NCBI GenBank assembly: GCA_963678055.1
Contig: OY782679.1
Coordinates: 682,001 to 746,000 of the forward strand
From: CAXXOK01 sp963678055
Lineage (GTDB): Bacteria; Bacillota; Clostridia; Christensenellales; Aristaeellaceae
Length of the DNA: 64,000 nt
Direction of reading: 5' to 3'
The notes beneath the pieces were generated by a model. It did no database searches and was not told where the DNA came from. It was given only the letters and a program-made list of their open reading frames with translations. This document shows, piece by piece, positions 1 to 8,569 of the stretch (positions are counted from its first letter, which is position 1; each line of letters begins with the position of its first letter). The translations under genes and the position numbers were made by a program.

Positions 1-279
1 TGCCAAAACGAGCGCAGCCAGATGCAAAATCGCGAGGTCTGCCTGCGTATCCTTAAAGGCCGTTTGATGGAGCAGCGCATGCGCGAAAAAGAAGAGCAAA
101 TGGCAGATATCAAAGGCGAGCTGAAGAAGATTGAGTGGGGCAGCCAAATTCGCAGCTATGTGTTCCAGCCGTACACCATGGTGAAAGACCACCGCACCGG
201 CTTTGAGGTCGGCGGGGTGGACGGCGTGATGGATGGCAATATTTCCGGCTTTATTACCGCGTATCTGAAACGAATGTAA
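1..279 (+). CDS. prfB: Peptide chain release factor 2, C-terminal fragment
   Basis: This is the last 92 codons of release factor 2, cut by the left edge of the window. The protein recognises UGA and UAA stop codons and triggers peptide release. The reading frame is open from base 1. It contains the conserved C-terminal block GSQIRSYVFQPYTMVKD followed by HRT, which is typical of RF2, and ends in a GFITAYLKRM tail. The GGQ domain and any programmed frameshift site lie outside the window. A DUF1461 gene follows 21 bp downstream on the same strand. Confidence 0.93.
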   Translation, partial: CQNERSQMQNREVCLRILKGRLMEQRMREKEEQMADIKGELKKIEWGSQIRSYVFQPYTMVKDHRTGFEVGGVDGVMDGNISGFITAYLKRM

Positions 280-300
280 GCGGCGCGAAAGGAAAAAGGC

Positions 301-1080
301 ATGGACCCATACCTGGTACCAAGCAGACCGTATCCGCGCAGGCGCACCAGCTTTTTAGGCGCGCTTGTTTCCTTTGCGCTTGCGCTGTGTTTGACGGCGC
401 TGAGTATTGGCTATGCCGCCGGCGTGCATGTGACCGATCTGGAGCGCTTCCGCCAAGCGGCCGATACCGCGCTGGTGCAAACGGAGATCATGTCCGCTAC
501 GGATGCGGAGCGCTTTGCTCAGGAGACCATCGGGTATATCACGGGTCGCCGCGCCGGTTGGCTGACGGCGATCACCGTGGAGGGGGAGGCGTTCCCGGTA
601 CCGGAGAGCTTTTCTGAGCACATGGCGCAGGTGCAGCAATGGGTGATGGCGTTTCGCTATATGCTGCCACTGATGATTGTTTGCGTGATCGCGCTTGTAT
701 TTTTAACACTGCTTGGCGGGGCGGCCATGCGAACGCGTACCTTCTCCCCGCGCTTTTATTACCTGGGCGTGACCCTGCCGTTACTGGTGATAGGGATTGC
801 GTTTCTATGGGTGATGATTGATTTTGCAAGTTTCTGGGAGATGCTGCATAACATTTTCATTCCAGGCGGCATTTTCGCGGCCGATGAGCCTGTCATGCGG
901 CTGTTCCCTGTGACCATGTTTCAGGAGTATGCCATGCCAATCGGCCTGACGCTTTTGTACCTGATGGCGGGTATCCTGCTGCTGCCTTTGATTTTAACGT
1001 TGATCGACCGGCGTGCCCTGCGGCGCAGGCAGGAGCGGCAACTGCAGGCAATGCCGTACGATCCGATGGAGTACCGTTGA
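301..1080 (+). CDS. DUF1461 (TIGR01906-like) integral membrane protein
   Basis: A 259-residue membrane protein with about five hydrophobic segments: one near residues 19-40, two in 118-170, and two near 170-180 and 215-235. The segment WEMLHNIFIPGGIF followed by a run ending in LFP matches the recognisable core of the DUF1461 family (F..FH.IFFPGG). Function in this family is not established. An AAAGG-rich ribosome binding site precedes the ATG. It is cotranscribed with prfB upstream and overlaps tsaD, whose start shares bases with this gene's TGA stop. Confidence 0.75.
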   Translation: MDPYLVPSRPYPRRRTSFLGALVSFALALCLTALSIGYAAGVHVTDLERFRQAADTALVQTEIMSATDAERFAQETIGYITGRRAGWLTAITVEGEAFPVPESFSEHMAQVQQWVMAFRYMLPLMIVCVIALVFLTLLGGAAMRTRTFSPRFYYLGVTLPLLVIGIAFLWVMIDFASFWEMLHNIFIPGGIFAADEPVMRLFPVTMFQEYAMPIGLTLLYLMAGILLLPLILTLIDRRALRRRQERQLQAMPYDPMEYR

Positions 1081-2087
1081 TGATGAAACCATATCGTATT
1101 TTAGCGCTGGAAACCAGCTGTGATGAAACGGCCGCCGCTGTGGTGGAAAACGGCCGGAGGATTATCTCCAATGCTGTGTTTTCGCAAATTGATTTGCATA
1201 CAATTTACGGCGGCGTGGTACCGGAAATCGCCAGCCGCGCCCATGTGGATGCCTGTGACCGCATGATTGACCAGGCCTTGCAGGATGCCGGGATGACTCT
1301 GTCTGAGGTCGATGCCTTGGCCGTCACTTACGGGCCGGGGCTTGTGGGAGCGCTGCTGATCGGCGTCAACTGCATGAAGGGCATAAGCTTTGCCACGGGC
1401 AAGCCGCTGATTCCCGTTAATCACATCGAGGGGCATGTCAGCGCGAATTTCCTGTCAACCCCGTCGCTTGAACCGCCGTTTGTCTGCCTGGTTGTGTCCG
1501 GCGGGCACAGCCATTTGGTAACCGTGGAGGATTATGGCCGCTACACCCTGCTTGGGCAAACGGCTGATGACGCGGCGGGCGAAGCCTTTGATAAGGGTGC
1601 CAGAGTACTGGGACTTCCCTACCCCGGCGGGCCGCACTTAAGCAAGCTTGCCGAGGGCGGCGATCCAAACTTTCTGCCGCTGCCGCGGCCCAAGGCCGAA
1701 GGCAAGTACGATTTTAGCTTTTCGGGGCTGAAAACAGCGTTCATCAACGCCGTGCATAACAGGGAGCAAAAGGGGGAGGCACTGCCCAAAGCCGATCTGG
1801 CCGCATCCTACCAGCAGGCGATTGTGGACAGCCTTTGCAATAAAACCATCCAGGCTGTGCTGGACAGCGGACTGGATACCTTGTGCCTGGCCGGGGGCGT
1901 GAGCGCGAACACACAGCTGCGTGCGCAGATGGCGGACCTGGCAAAGCAACACGGGTTCCGGCTTTGCATGCCGGAGATTGCCCTGTGTACCGACAACGCC
2001 GCGATGATTGCCTCGGCTGCGTACTACCGCCGGACGGAGACCGCATCGCTGGATTTGAACGCCGTTCCTTCGCTTCCGTTGCTGTAA
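1080..2087 (+). CDS. tsaD: tRNA N6-adenosine threonylcarbamoyltransferase
   Basis: TsaD transfers the threonylcarbamoyl group to A37 of ANN-decoding tRNAs as part of the TsaBDE complex in the cytoplasm. The ASKHA-fold start LALETSCDETAAAVV and the metal-binding motif NHIEGHVSANF are both present, and the length of about 335 residues is normal. Candidate starts are TTG 1077, ATG 1080 and ATG 1083. I chose ATG 1080 because it overlaps the upstream TGA in a TGATG arrangement, which suggests translational coupling. It is the last gene of the prfB-linked run; a promoter for the GntR gene follows. Confidence 0.96.
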   Translation: MMKPYRILALETSCDETAAAVVENGRRIISNAVFSQIDLHTIYGGVVPEIASRAHVDACDRMIDQALQDAGMTLSEVDALAVTYGPGLVGALLIGVNCMKGISFATGKPLIPVNHIEGHVSANFLSTPSLEPPFVCLVVSGGHSHLVTVEDYGRYTLLGQTADDAAGEAFDKGARVLGLPYPGGPHLSKLAEGGDPNFLPLPRPKAEGKYDFSFSGLKTAFINAVHNREQKGEALPKADLAASYQQAIVDSLCNKTIQAVLDSGLDTLCLAGGVSANTQLRAQMADLAKQHGFRLCMPEIALCTDNAAMIASAAYYRRTETASLDLNAVPSLPLL

Positions 2088-2108
2088 GGCAGCGGATGGC
2101 AGCCTTTC

Positions 2109-2137
2109 TTGACGCGTCGTTGACTGGATGATACAAT
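2109..2137 (+). promoter_or_regulatory. Sigma-A-type promoter of the GntR gene
   Basis: TTGACG at 2109-2114, a 17-bp spacer, and TACAAT at 2132-2137. The start of transcription would fall near 2144, about 45 bases before the ATG of the GntR-type regulator. Confidence 0.75.
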
Positions 2138-2153
2138 ACTAAAAAACTAGTAT
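2136..2153. promoter_or_regulatory. Inverted repeat, candidate autoregulatory operator
   Basis: ATACTA at 2136-2141 and TAGTAT at 2148-2153 form a perfect 6-bp inverted repeat with a 6-bp spacer. It begins inside the -10 hexamer and covers the predicted start of transcription, so a bound protein would block the promoter. Autoregulation by the adjacent GntR protein is an inference. Confidence 0.5.
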
Positions 2154-2189
2154 GCAGGCTGGAACAATTGGGCCTGAAAGAGGAGCAGC

Positions 2190-2867
2190 ATGAACATTAC
2201 GGAACGCTTTGCGCGCGAGACAGCGCGGGATTATGCCCTGAGGATGCTCAAGCGCAATATCGCTTCCATGGAACTGGAACCCGGTGCCATGCTTAGTGAA
2301 AACGAAATTTCCGCTGCGATGGGCTTAAGCCGTACGCCGGTGCGTGAAGCGCTGATTGAGCTGGCCAAAATCCGCATTGTGGAAATTCTACCCCAGCGCG
2401 GCAGCCGCATCGCGCTGATTGATTACGATTTTGTGGAAGAAAGCCGCTTTATGCGCATGGTGTTTGAAAAGGCGATTTTCGAACTGGCCTGCGATATGGC
2501 GGGCGAGCTTGATTTTTCCGTTGCCCAAGCCAATGTAAAGCTGCAGGAGTTTTATTTTGAAAACGAGCTCTACGATAAATTGTTTGAACAGGACGATGAG
2601 TTTCATCGTGAAATGTTCCGCCTGACGAATAAAATGCAGAGCTATCAAATGCTGGAAAGCATGACCCTGCACTTTGACCGTGTCCGCAACTTAAGCCTGT
2701 TTGCGGTCAAGGAGATCAAAATCGTGGAGGATCACCGCAACCTGCTGGCGGCGGTTATGGCCGGAAACAAGGAACAGGTCTCAACGCTGATTATCAAGCA
2801 CCTGAGCCGCTACAAGGTGGATAAGGATGTAATCTACTCCAAGTACCGCGAGTATTTTACTAAATAG
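2190..2867 (+). CDS. GntR-family transcriptional regulator (FCD type)
   Basis: A 225-residue regulator with an N-terminal winged helix-turn-helix at about residues 10-75, including the family motif SRTPVREALIEL and the wing motif VEILPQRGSRIAL. It is followed by an all-helical FCD-type ligand domain at about 80-215. Members usually sense small carboxylates or sugar acids. The neighbourhood does not reveal a target, since no catabolic genes lie beside it. A GAGGAG ribosome binding site precedes the ATG, and the gene has its own promoter and a candidate operator. Confidence 0.88.
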   Translation: MNITERFARETARDYALRMLKRNIASMELEPGAMLSENEISAAMGLSRTPVREALIELAKIRIVEILPQRGSRIALIDYDFVEESRFMRMVFEKAIFELACDMAGELDFSVAQANVKLQEFYFENELYDKLFEQDDEFHREMFRLTNKMQSYQMLESMTLHFDRVRNLSLFAVKEIKIVEDHRNLLAAVMAGNKEQVSTLIIKHLSRYKVDKDVIYSKYREYFTK

Positions 2868-2896
2868 CGATAACAGTTCTGCGACGTATACAAACA

Positions 2897-2928
2897 AAAC
2901 CGGATACGCAAACGCGTATCCGGTTTTT
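2897..2928. terminator. Intrinsic terminator, probably bidirectional
   Basis: CCGGATACGC (2900-2909) pairs with GCGTATCCGG (2914-2923) around an AAAC loop, with T5 on the right and AAA on the left. It ends the GntR transcript and can also serve the convergent acyltransferase transcript. Confidence 0.85.
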
Positions 2929-2957
2929 GTATGGTGCCGTGTCGCTGCGTAAAGCGA

Positions 2958-5072
2958 TCAGGCCTTGGCTTGTAGATTCTGCAAGCTGGTTTGCTCGTCT
3001 TCTGCCATCGCGGCAATGCTTTGGTGCAGCCTTGTGACGATGCGCGTGTTTTCATCATTGATCGGCGCATCGGGGTTATAGCGTATTCCCTCGCCGAAGG
3101 TCAGCGTTTTCAGCTTTTTAGAAGCGTAGATCGGCACAAACACCGCTGCTTTATGCGTTTTTTTATACAGCGCCGGTGCTATCATCGCAAAGCCGGTATA
3201 CAGCTCGCCGATGCCTTCCTCGGCATAGCCCTTGTCGCCGGGGCCAAGGTTATCGCCCCGCTCGGGGAACAGCAGCAGGTTGTCGCAGGCCTGCATGGCA
3301 TCCACCGTCATGCGGAAGGTTTTAATCAGCGAACGGGGGTTATTGCGATACACGGGGATGGTATCTAGGCTTTGGAATGCCCACAGGAAGAAGCGCGCAA
3401 ACAGCTTTGTCAGCGGCATTTTCAGCCACTCCGGGCACCAGTCCTGCCGCACGGCGGTATTCATGTAGATGTAGTCGACAATCTGTTCCTTGTCCATCAT
3501 CTCCGCGATGCCCCAGGGGCGGAAGGGAATGGGTACATGCAGCGTGGCAGCCACGGGGCCGTAGACCTCGCCATGATTGCACACCAGAATGATGGTGCCG
3601 TCCTCCAGCCCCTGCAAATGTTCCTTCCCCAGTACCTTGTGGGGCATCAGCAGCCGCAGAAAGAAGATGATAATCTTCAGGCCGAAACGGTTGATGTACT
3701 TATGCACAACCACGGTATCGAGTTGCTTTTTCAGGGCCGGGTTATCCTCATCGCTAAGGGTTAAAAAGCGCTTTAACTTTTGGAAATGCCGGTTGTTCAG
3801 CGGAAACCGCAGCGCAAGCAGGAAAGCCGCGACAGTCAGCAGCAGCGGCGGCAGTATCATCAGCGGCCGAAAATCTTGCAGGATCTGCGCAAACTCAATC
3901 GTCGTCAGATTGACACCGGCAGGCAGCGACAGGGCGGCCAGCAGCAGCAGCGCAAACAGTTGTCCCGCGAGTATGGAAAGCTCCGTGTTCACAGAACGGA
4001 TGGTTCCGTAGCCCTGCATGTGGTCGCGCAGGCGGTATTTTGCCACGCTGGTCATTTCACGCTCGATCTGCGCCAAGCTGGTGACCGAAATACTCAAGCC
4101 CGCCGAACACAGCCCAAGCATCAGGTAGGTCATCAGCAGAGAACTGTCACCCGATACCATACGGTAGAAGAGAAACAGCGAATAGCCCCACAGGAACAGG
4201 CCGATTAACAGTAGGTTCAGTGCGGCCGGGCGGTGATTTTTCAAGCGCAGCAGGAAAAAGTCTGTCACTTCGCGCATGGTGATGGTACACGCCACCGATA
4301 TGGCAAGACAGGAAATAATCTCCTTGGCGGTGATGCCGATGAAAGTGTACACCATGATGAGTGTCATTTGCAGCGCGATTAGAATCAGCGTATGCATCCG
4401 TTGGTATGCGCCGTAGGCGTTCATCTGCCGCAGTTCCGCAGCCATGCGCTCTGCCGTTTCCTTGTTCAGCGGTTCGGGGCGGTTTTCCATGGCGATGGAC
4501 TTGCGGTCGCGCCAGAGGATATACCCTTCAAGCAGCACGCCCAGGGCATAGCCGCCCAGCATATACCAGGCCGATTGTACTTGCAGGGCTGTAAAAAATA
4601 GCGAGGCAACTGCGCCGCATAGCAACACTTGCAGCAGCGTGAAGAAGAGCACAAACGCGCGTTTGCGCATGCGTCCGCGCATGACGCTGCCCACCAGCCC
4701 GCGGGCGATTACGCCGCGTACGGTCAGCACCAGGGTTACGGCGGAAATTTCCCAAAAATGGGACACATGGGAAAAGAAGGGATACACTACCCACAGCATC
4801 AGTGTGAGCAAAAACATCAGCGCCAGCAGCACGGTGCCGAGGATGCGGGTACGCCGTGTCAGGCTTTTGCGTCGCTCGCCGGTATAGGTTTGGGCATAGG
4901 CGGTTGCGGCCGCACCGGACATAAACAGCGCGCCGCCAAAAACCGGCGACAGCGTGTACGCGTCCGACACCGTCATAGAATACAAATAGTTGTAGAGCGC
5001 AGGCAAGGACATCATCACCAGCATAACCCGCCGGGACGATGCCCATGCCGTCGCTTGTGTCTTTTTGGCCAA
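2958..5072 (-). CDS. Polytopic membrane protein with C-terminal PlsC-like acyltransferase domain
   Basis: A 704-residue protein. Roughly residues 15-430 are very hydrophobic with about 10-12 membrane segments in an MFS-like layout. Residues about 460-690 resemble 1-acylglycerol-3-phosphate acyltransferases: the sequence CNHGEVYG places His500 as in motif I, and FPERG at 602-606 corresponds to motif III (FPEGT). The Asp of the usual H-x4-D is Gly505 here, although Glu502 is near. A lipid acyl-transfer role combined with transport or flipping is an inference. The start is TTG at 5072, behind AAGGAG. It lies 14 bp after the alanyl-tRNA synthetase-like gene, probably in one transcript. Confidence 0.7.
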   Translation of the reverse strand: MAKKTQATAWASSRRVMLVMMSLPALYNYLYSMTVSDAYTLSPVFGGALFMSGAAATAYAQTYTGERRKSLTRRTRILGTVLLALMFLLTLMLWVVYPFFSHVSHFWEISAVTLVLTVRGVIARGLVGSVMRGRMRKRAFVLFFTLLQVLLCGAVASLFFTALQVQSAWYMLGGYALGVLLEGYILWRDRKSIAMENRPEPLNKETAERMAAELRQMNAYGAYQRMHTLILIALQMTLIMVYTFIGITAKEIISCLAISVACTITMREVTDFFLLRLKNHRPAALNLLLIGLFLWGYSLFLFYRMVSGDSSLLMTYLMLGLCSAGLSISVTSLAQIEREMTSVAKYRLRDHMQGYGTIRSVNTELSILAGQLFALLLLAALSLPAGVNLTTIEFAQILQDFRPLMILPPLLLTVAAFLLALRFPLNNRHFQKLKRFLTLSDEDNPALKKQLDTVVVHKYINRFGLKIIIFFLRLLMPHKVLGKEHLQGLEDGTIILVCNHGEVYGPVAATLHVPIPFRPWGIAEMMDKEQIVDYIYMNTAVRQDWCPEWLKMPLTKLFARFFLWAFQSLDTIPVYRNNPRSLIKTFRMTVDAMQACDNLLLFPERGDNLGPGDKGYAEEGIGELYTGFAMIAPALYKKTHKAAVFVPIYASKKLKTLTFGEGIRYNPDAPINDENTRIVTRLHQSIAAMAEDEQTSLQNLQAKA

Positions 5073-5086
5073 AGACCCTTTACTCC

Positions 5087-6865
5087 TTATTTTACAATAG
5101 CTTTAATGCGACGCACTCCTGCGGAGGAGCTTTCTTCCTTTTTGATCTTGAAACTGCCAAGTTCGGATGTGTTTTGCACATGCGGGCCGCCGCAGATCTC
5201 TTTGGAGAAATCACCGATGGAGTACACCTTTACCTTTTCGCCGTACTTGCTTTCAAACAAGCCGATGGCGCCCTGGGCTTTGGCTTCGTCCACGGTCATC
5301 TCTTCCATGGTTACGGGCAGCCCGGCGGCGATGACATCGTTGATGATGGCCTCCACCTTTTGCTGCTCTTCTTTATCCACCTTGCGGCCAAAGGAAAAGT
5401 CAAACCGCAGCCGTTCAGCAGTGATGTTGGAGCCCTTTTGCGCGACCTCGTCGCCCAGCACCTGGCGCAAGGCCTGGTGCAGCAGGTGGGTTGCGGTGTG
5501 CAGCTTGGTAGTTTGCTCGGAATGGTCGGCCAAGCCGCCTTTGAAAGTCTGCTCGGCACCGGCATGGCTTTTCTTTTGATGCTCTTTGAAGCTTTGCTCA
5601 TAACCGGCCATATCAACCGTCAGGCCGCGTTCCCTGGCCAATTCTGCCGTCATTTCGATGGGGAAGCCGTAGGTATCATACAGATGGAAAGCGTTCACGC
5701 CGTCAATCTGGGTACCATCCAGGCGGGTGACGATTTTTTCAAACTCGCGTGTGCCCTGGTCCAGGGTCTTGGCAAACCGCGTTTCTTCCGCAGCGAGCTG
5801 TTCCAAAATGAACTTGGCATTGCGTTCCAACTCCGGATATACGGCCTTGTACTGGTCGATAATCACCTGCGAAATCTGGCCGGTAAAGCCGGCGGGCAGG
5901 TTCAGCTCCATGCCGTAGCGCACCGCGCGGCGGATTAAGCGGCGCAATACGTAGCCCTGACCCATGTTGGAGGGCGCCATACCCCGGTCGTCACCCAGAA
6001 TAAAGGTGGAGGTGCGCATGTGGTCAGCCACGATGCGGAAGGCTTTTTGGTTGTCGGCATAGGTCTTGCCGCTGAGCTGGGCAATTTTAGCGAGGATGTT
6101 TTCAAACAAATCCGTCTCGTATACGTTGTCCTTGCCAAGCAGAACGCAGATCGTGCGCTCCAGCCCCATGCCGGTATCTACGTTGGGCTTTTGCAGGGGC
6201 TCGTAGCTGCCGTCGGCTGTTTTGTTATACTGCATGAACACATCGTTCCAGATTTCCAGATAGCGTCCGCAGTCGCAGGCAGGGGAGCAGTCCGGGCCGC
6301 AGGGCGCTTTATCGGTGATGATGAACATCTCCGTATCCGGACCGCAGGGGCCGGTTGCACCGGCGGGGCCCCACCAGTTGTTTTCCTTGGGCAGGAAGAA
6401 GATGCGCTCGCTGGCTACACCCTGGTCGCGCCAAAGCTTAGCGCTTTCCTCGTCGCGGGGGGCGTTTTCATCGCCGGCAAACACGGAAAAAGCCAGTTTG
6501 TCCTGGGGGATGCCCAGGTAGTCCTCGCTGGTTAAAAACTCCCAGCTCCAGGGGATCATCTTCTCTTTGAAGTAATCGCCCAGCGACCAGTTGCCAAGCA
6601 TCTCAAAGAATGTGAGGTGGCTGGCATCGCCAACATCGTCAATATCGCCGGTGCGGATGCACTTTTGCACGTCCGTCAGCCGTGTCCCTTCGGGATGTTT
6701 TTCGCCAAGCAAATACGGCACCAGCGGATGCATACCCGCGGTGGTAAACAGTACGGTGGGGTCATTCTCCGGCACCAGCGACGCCGACGAGATCACCGCG
6801 TGACCTTTATCCTGAAAAAACTGTAAGAACATCGCACGGAGCTGGGCGGAATTTGAGAGTTTCAT
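5087..6865 (-). CDS. alaS: Short alanyl-tRNA synthetase-like protein lacking the C-terminal domain
   Basis: A 592-residue class II synthetase. The catalytic core is clear: TTAGMHPLVPYLLG, FFEMLGNWSLGDYFK and GPCGPDTEMF. The editing domain carries HTATHLLHQAL and CGGPH, the metal-binding residues, and the protein then stops at SSSAGVRRIKAIVK. The DHHA1/C-Ala region of the usual roughly 870-residue enzyme is absent. The editing motif is CGGPH rather than the common CGGTH. The ATG at 6865 is preceded by AAGGGGAG; an in-frame extension to 7063 has no signal and overlaps the promoter. It may be the only AlaRS or a second paralogue. Confidence 0.85.
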   Translation of the reverse strand: MKLSNSAQLRAMFLQFFQDKGHAVISSASLVPENDPTVLFTTAGMHPLVPYLLGEKHPEGTRLTDVQKCIRTGDIDDVGDASHLTFFEMLGNWSLGDYFKEKMIPWSWEFLTSEDYLGIPQDKLAFSVFAGDENAPRDEESAKLWRDQGVASERIFFLPKENNWWGPAGATGPCGPDTEMFIITDKAPCGPDCSPACDCGRYLEIWNDVFMQYNKTADGSYEPLQKPNVDTGMGLERTICVLLGKDNVYETDLFENILAKIAQLSGKTYADNQKAFRIVADHMRTSTFILGDDRGMAPSNMGQGYVLRRLIRRAVRYGMELNLPAGFTGQISQVIIDQYKAVYPELERNAKFILEQLAAEETRFAKTLDQGTREFEKIVTRLDGTQIDGVNAFHLYDTYGFPIEMTAELARERGLTVDMAGYEQSFKEHQKKSHAGAEQTFKGGLADHSEQTTKLHTATHLLHQALRQVLGDEVAQKGSNITAERLRFDFSFGRKVDKEEQQKVEAIINDVIAAGLPVTMEEMTVDEAKAQGAIGLFESKYGEKVKVYSIGDFSKEICGGPHVQNTSELGSFKIKKEESSSAGVRRIKAIVK

Positions 6866-6907
6866 GGTTTTCTCCCCTTGTCTTATCAATAGTTTACATA
6901 CCCCAAT

Positions 6908-6936
6908 ATTATAGGGTTTGCGGGGGATGATGTCAA
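6908..6936 (-). promoter_or_regulatory. Promoter of the alanyl-tRNA synthetase-like gene
   Basis: On the minus strand TTGACA (6936-6931), a 17-bp spacer and TATAAT (6913-6908). This is a full consensus match about 45 bases upstream of the ATG. No T-box leader is possible in so short a space. Confidence 0.85.
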
Positions 6937-6991
6937 ACCTGCGGGACAAGTTTCTGCGCGTGGCAATGCGGGATTTCGCCAGCGGTCTTGC

Positions 6992-7020
6992 TTGACATGA
7001 AAGCCATGGAACTGTACTAT
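6992..7020 (+). promoter_or_regulatory. Promoter of the sortase-like gene
   Basis: TTGACA at 6992-6997, a 17-bp spacer and TACTAT at 7015-7020. It is divergent from the alaS-like promoter and about 42 bases before the ATG at 7062. Confidence 0.75.
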
Positions 7021-7061
7021 GAAATAACCAATAAAGCACCGACAGGCAAGAGGGAAACAGC

Positions 7062-8507
7062 ATGAGATCGGATCGGGATCAAACCGGAAGAACGCCGCGC
7101 CGAAACCCTTCGGTGCCGGTTCCCGGCATGCCGTATCGCTTCCATACAGATGCGGAGGAAACACCGCCCCCACAGCGAGGGCGGAATTTTGATTTCATTG
7201 AATCCGTGCCGCCTGCCGCCAGGGAAGACGGCCCCGTGGAAGATGCCTATAACCCATGGGAGGAAATGGGCTGGCAAGGCGGGGAGACGGCGTTTCCCGC
7301 TGCAAAAGAACCGGAAGTATTGCAGGAAGAGCGCTTCTTTAAACCCATGCTGGACATCGACCGTAAAATGCCTGAATTGTATAACGCCTACGACGGAAGT
7401 GACGATACCGATGCGTTTGAACAGACCGCGCCGGTGCGCCAGACCTTGGCCGACGAAGCCGAAGTATTCCGCGACCCACCACCACCCCCTATACCCGAAA
7501 AAAAGAAGCGGGAGCCGTGGCGCGTGGCTGTGGTGCTCAGCTGTGTTGCCGCGTTGCTGTTTTGCGGCATCGAGATCTACCGCATCTCTAAGGATGTTAT
7601 TGACAGTGAAACCAAACTACGGGAATACCGCGAGCAGTATTTAATAGAGAATAATGTCGATTTTATCCGTAGCGCACAGGCGGTTGCGCTGCGCCCCGCA
7701 GGGGAAACCTATCCGCCCACGGCTTCGCCTGTGCCACGGGTCACGCCTGCGCCAACTGCCCGCATACAGCAGTCCGACCCGCTCATCGGGGTGATGGCGG
7801 ACGCAGATCCAAACCAGACTGTAGCGCCCGGTACGGAAACCCTGCCACCGCGTCAGAAGCTGGATCGCTACCCGTTTAACCCACTGCTCATCCAGCTGGA
7901 AGAGGTGAATACCCTACAGACGGTTAACCCCGATATCGTCGGCCATGTGCTGATTGATGGCGTGCTGGACGAGCTTGTGGTCATGCGAAACAATACCTAT
8001 TATCTCAACCACAATTCGTCGGGCGATTATTCCGGCTACGGCGCGGTGTTTGTCGACCAGAATATTACCTTCCGCTATCCGCCGGAAAACATTGTGCTCT
8101 ACGGGCGGACATCCAACGAAGGAAAAACCTTTGCACCGCTGAAAAACTATGTCGAGCAGGGAATTGAATATGCGCGCCAGCATCCGTTTATTACCTACCG
8201 GGGGCTGTATGAAGAAGCGCGCTACGGCATTATCGCCGTCATTCAGTCCTCCGGCGACCCGACGGCGGCAGATTACTTTGATGCGCAGGTGCTCTCCTTT
8301 GCTACCGATGAGGAAATGCTTGCCCATGTCGGCAATGCGATTAGTAAGAGCTTGTACAGCTTTAGCGCCGGGGTGCTGGCGACCGATAGATTATTGACGC
8401 TTGTTACCCTGTCCGATGGTACGGACCTGAGCCGCATTATCATCGTCTGCCGTATGCTTCGGGAAGGGGAAGCCGGGTATGTTGCTGGCGCTACACCTAT
8501 TCCCTAA
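7062..8507 (+). CDS. Membrane-anchored sortase-B-like protein without catalytic His and Cys
   Basis: A 481-residue protein with an acidic, proline-rich cytoplasmic part (1-145), one membrane segment (about 148-168), a Pro/Thr-rich linker, and an outer domain at about 270-475 resembling class B sortases. Matching landmarks are NPDIVGHVLIDG, NNTYYLNH, GAVFVDQNITF, ENIVLYG and RLLTLVTL. The catalytic positions are changed: the His of YGH is Arg349 and the Cys of LTLSTC is Leu450, while the Arg of the last strand (SRIIIV) remains. It therefore looks like a non-enzymatic sortase fold, perhaps a binding or scaffold protein. It is followed by a DUF1015 gene 62 bp away. Confidence 0.7.
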   Translation: MRSDRDQTGRTPRRNPSVPVPGMPYRFHTDAEETPPPQRGRNFDFIESVPPAAREDGPVEDAYNPWEEMGWQGGETAFPAAKEPEVLQEERFFKPMLDIDRKMPELYNAYDGSDDTDAFEQTAPVRQTLADEAEVFRDPPPPPIPEKKKREPWRVAVVLSCVAALLFCGIEIYRISKDVIDSETKLREYREQYLIENNVDFIRSAQAVALRPAGETYPPTASPVPRVTPAPTARIQQSDPLIGVMADADPNQTVAPGTETLPPRQKLDRYPFNPLLIQLEEVNTLQTVNPDIVGHVLIDGVLDELVVMRNNTYYLNHNSSGDYSGYGAVFVDQNITFRYPPENIVLYGRTSNEGKTFAPLKNYVEQGIEYARQHPFITYRGLYEEARYGIIAVIQSSGDPTAADYFDAQVLSFATDEEMLAHVGNAISKSLYSFSAGVLATDRLLTLVTLSDGTDLSRIIIVCRMLREGEAGYVAGATPIP

Positions 8508-8569
8508 AGGGAACGCAGGCCTTTACGGCGAATATTCGCAAGAGAACAACGTTTGAGGAGGCTCCCACA

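Noticed and set aside
6866..7061. T-box or other riboswitch before the AlaRS-like gene
   Set aside because: Only about 40 bases separate the promoter from the ATG, too short for a T-box.
6866..7063. N-terminal extension of the AlaRS-like protein
   Set aside because: It would cover the promoter at 6908-6936 and adds residues unlike any AlaRS. The ATG at 6865 has a good ribosome binding site.
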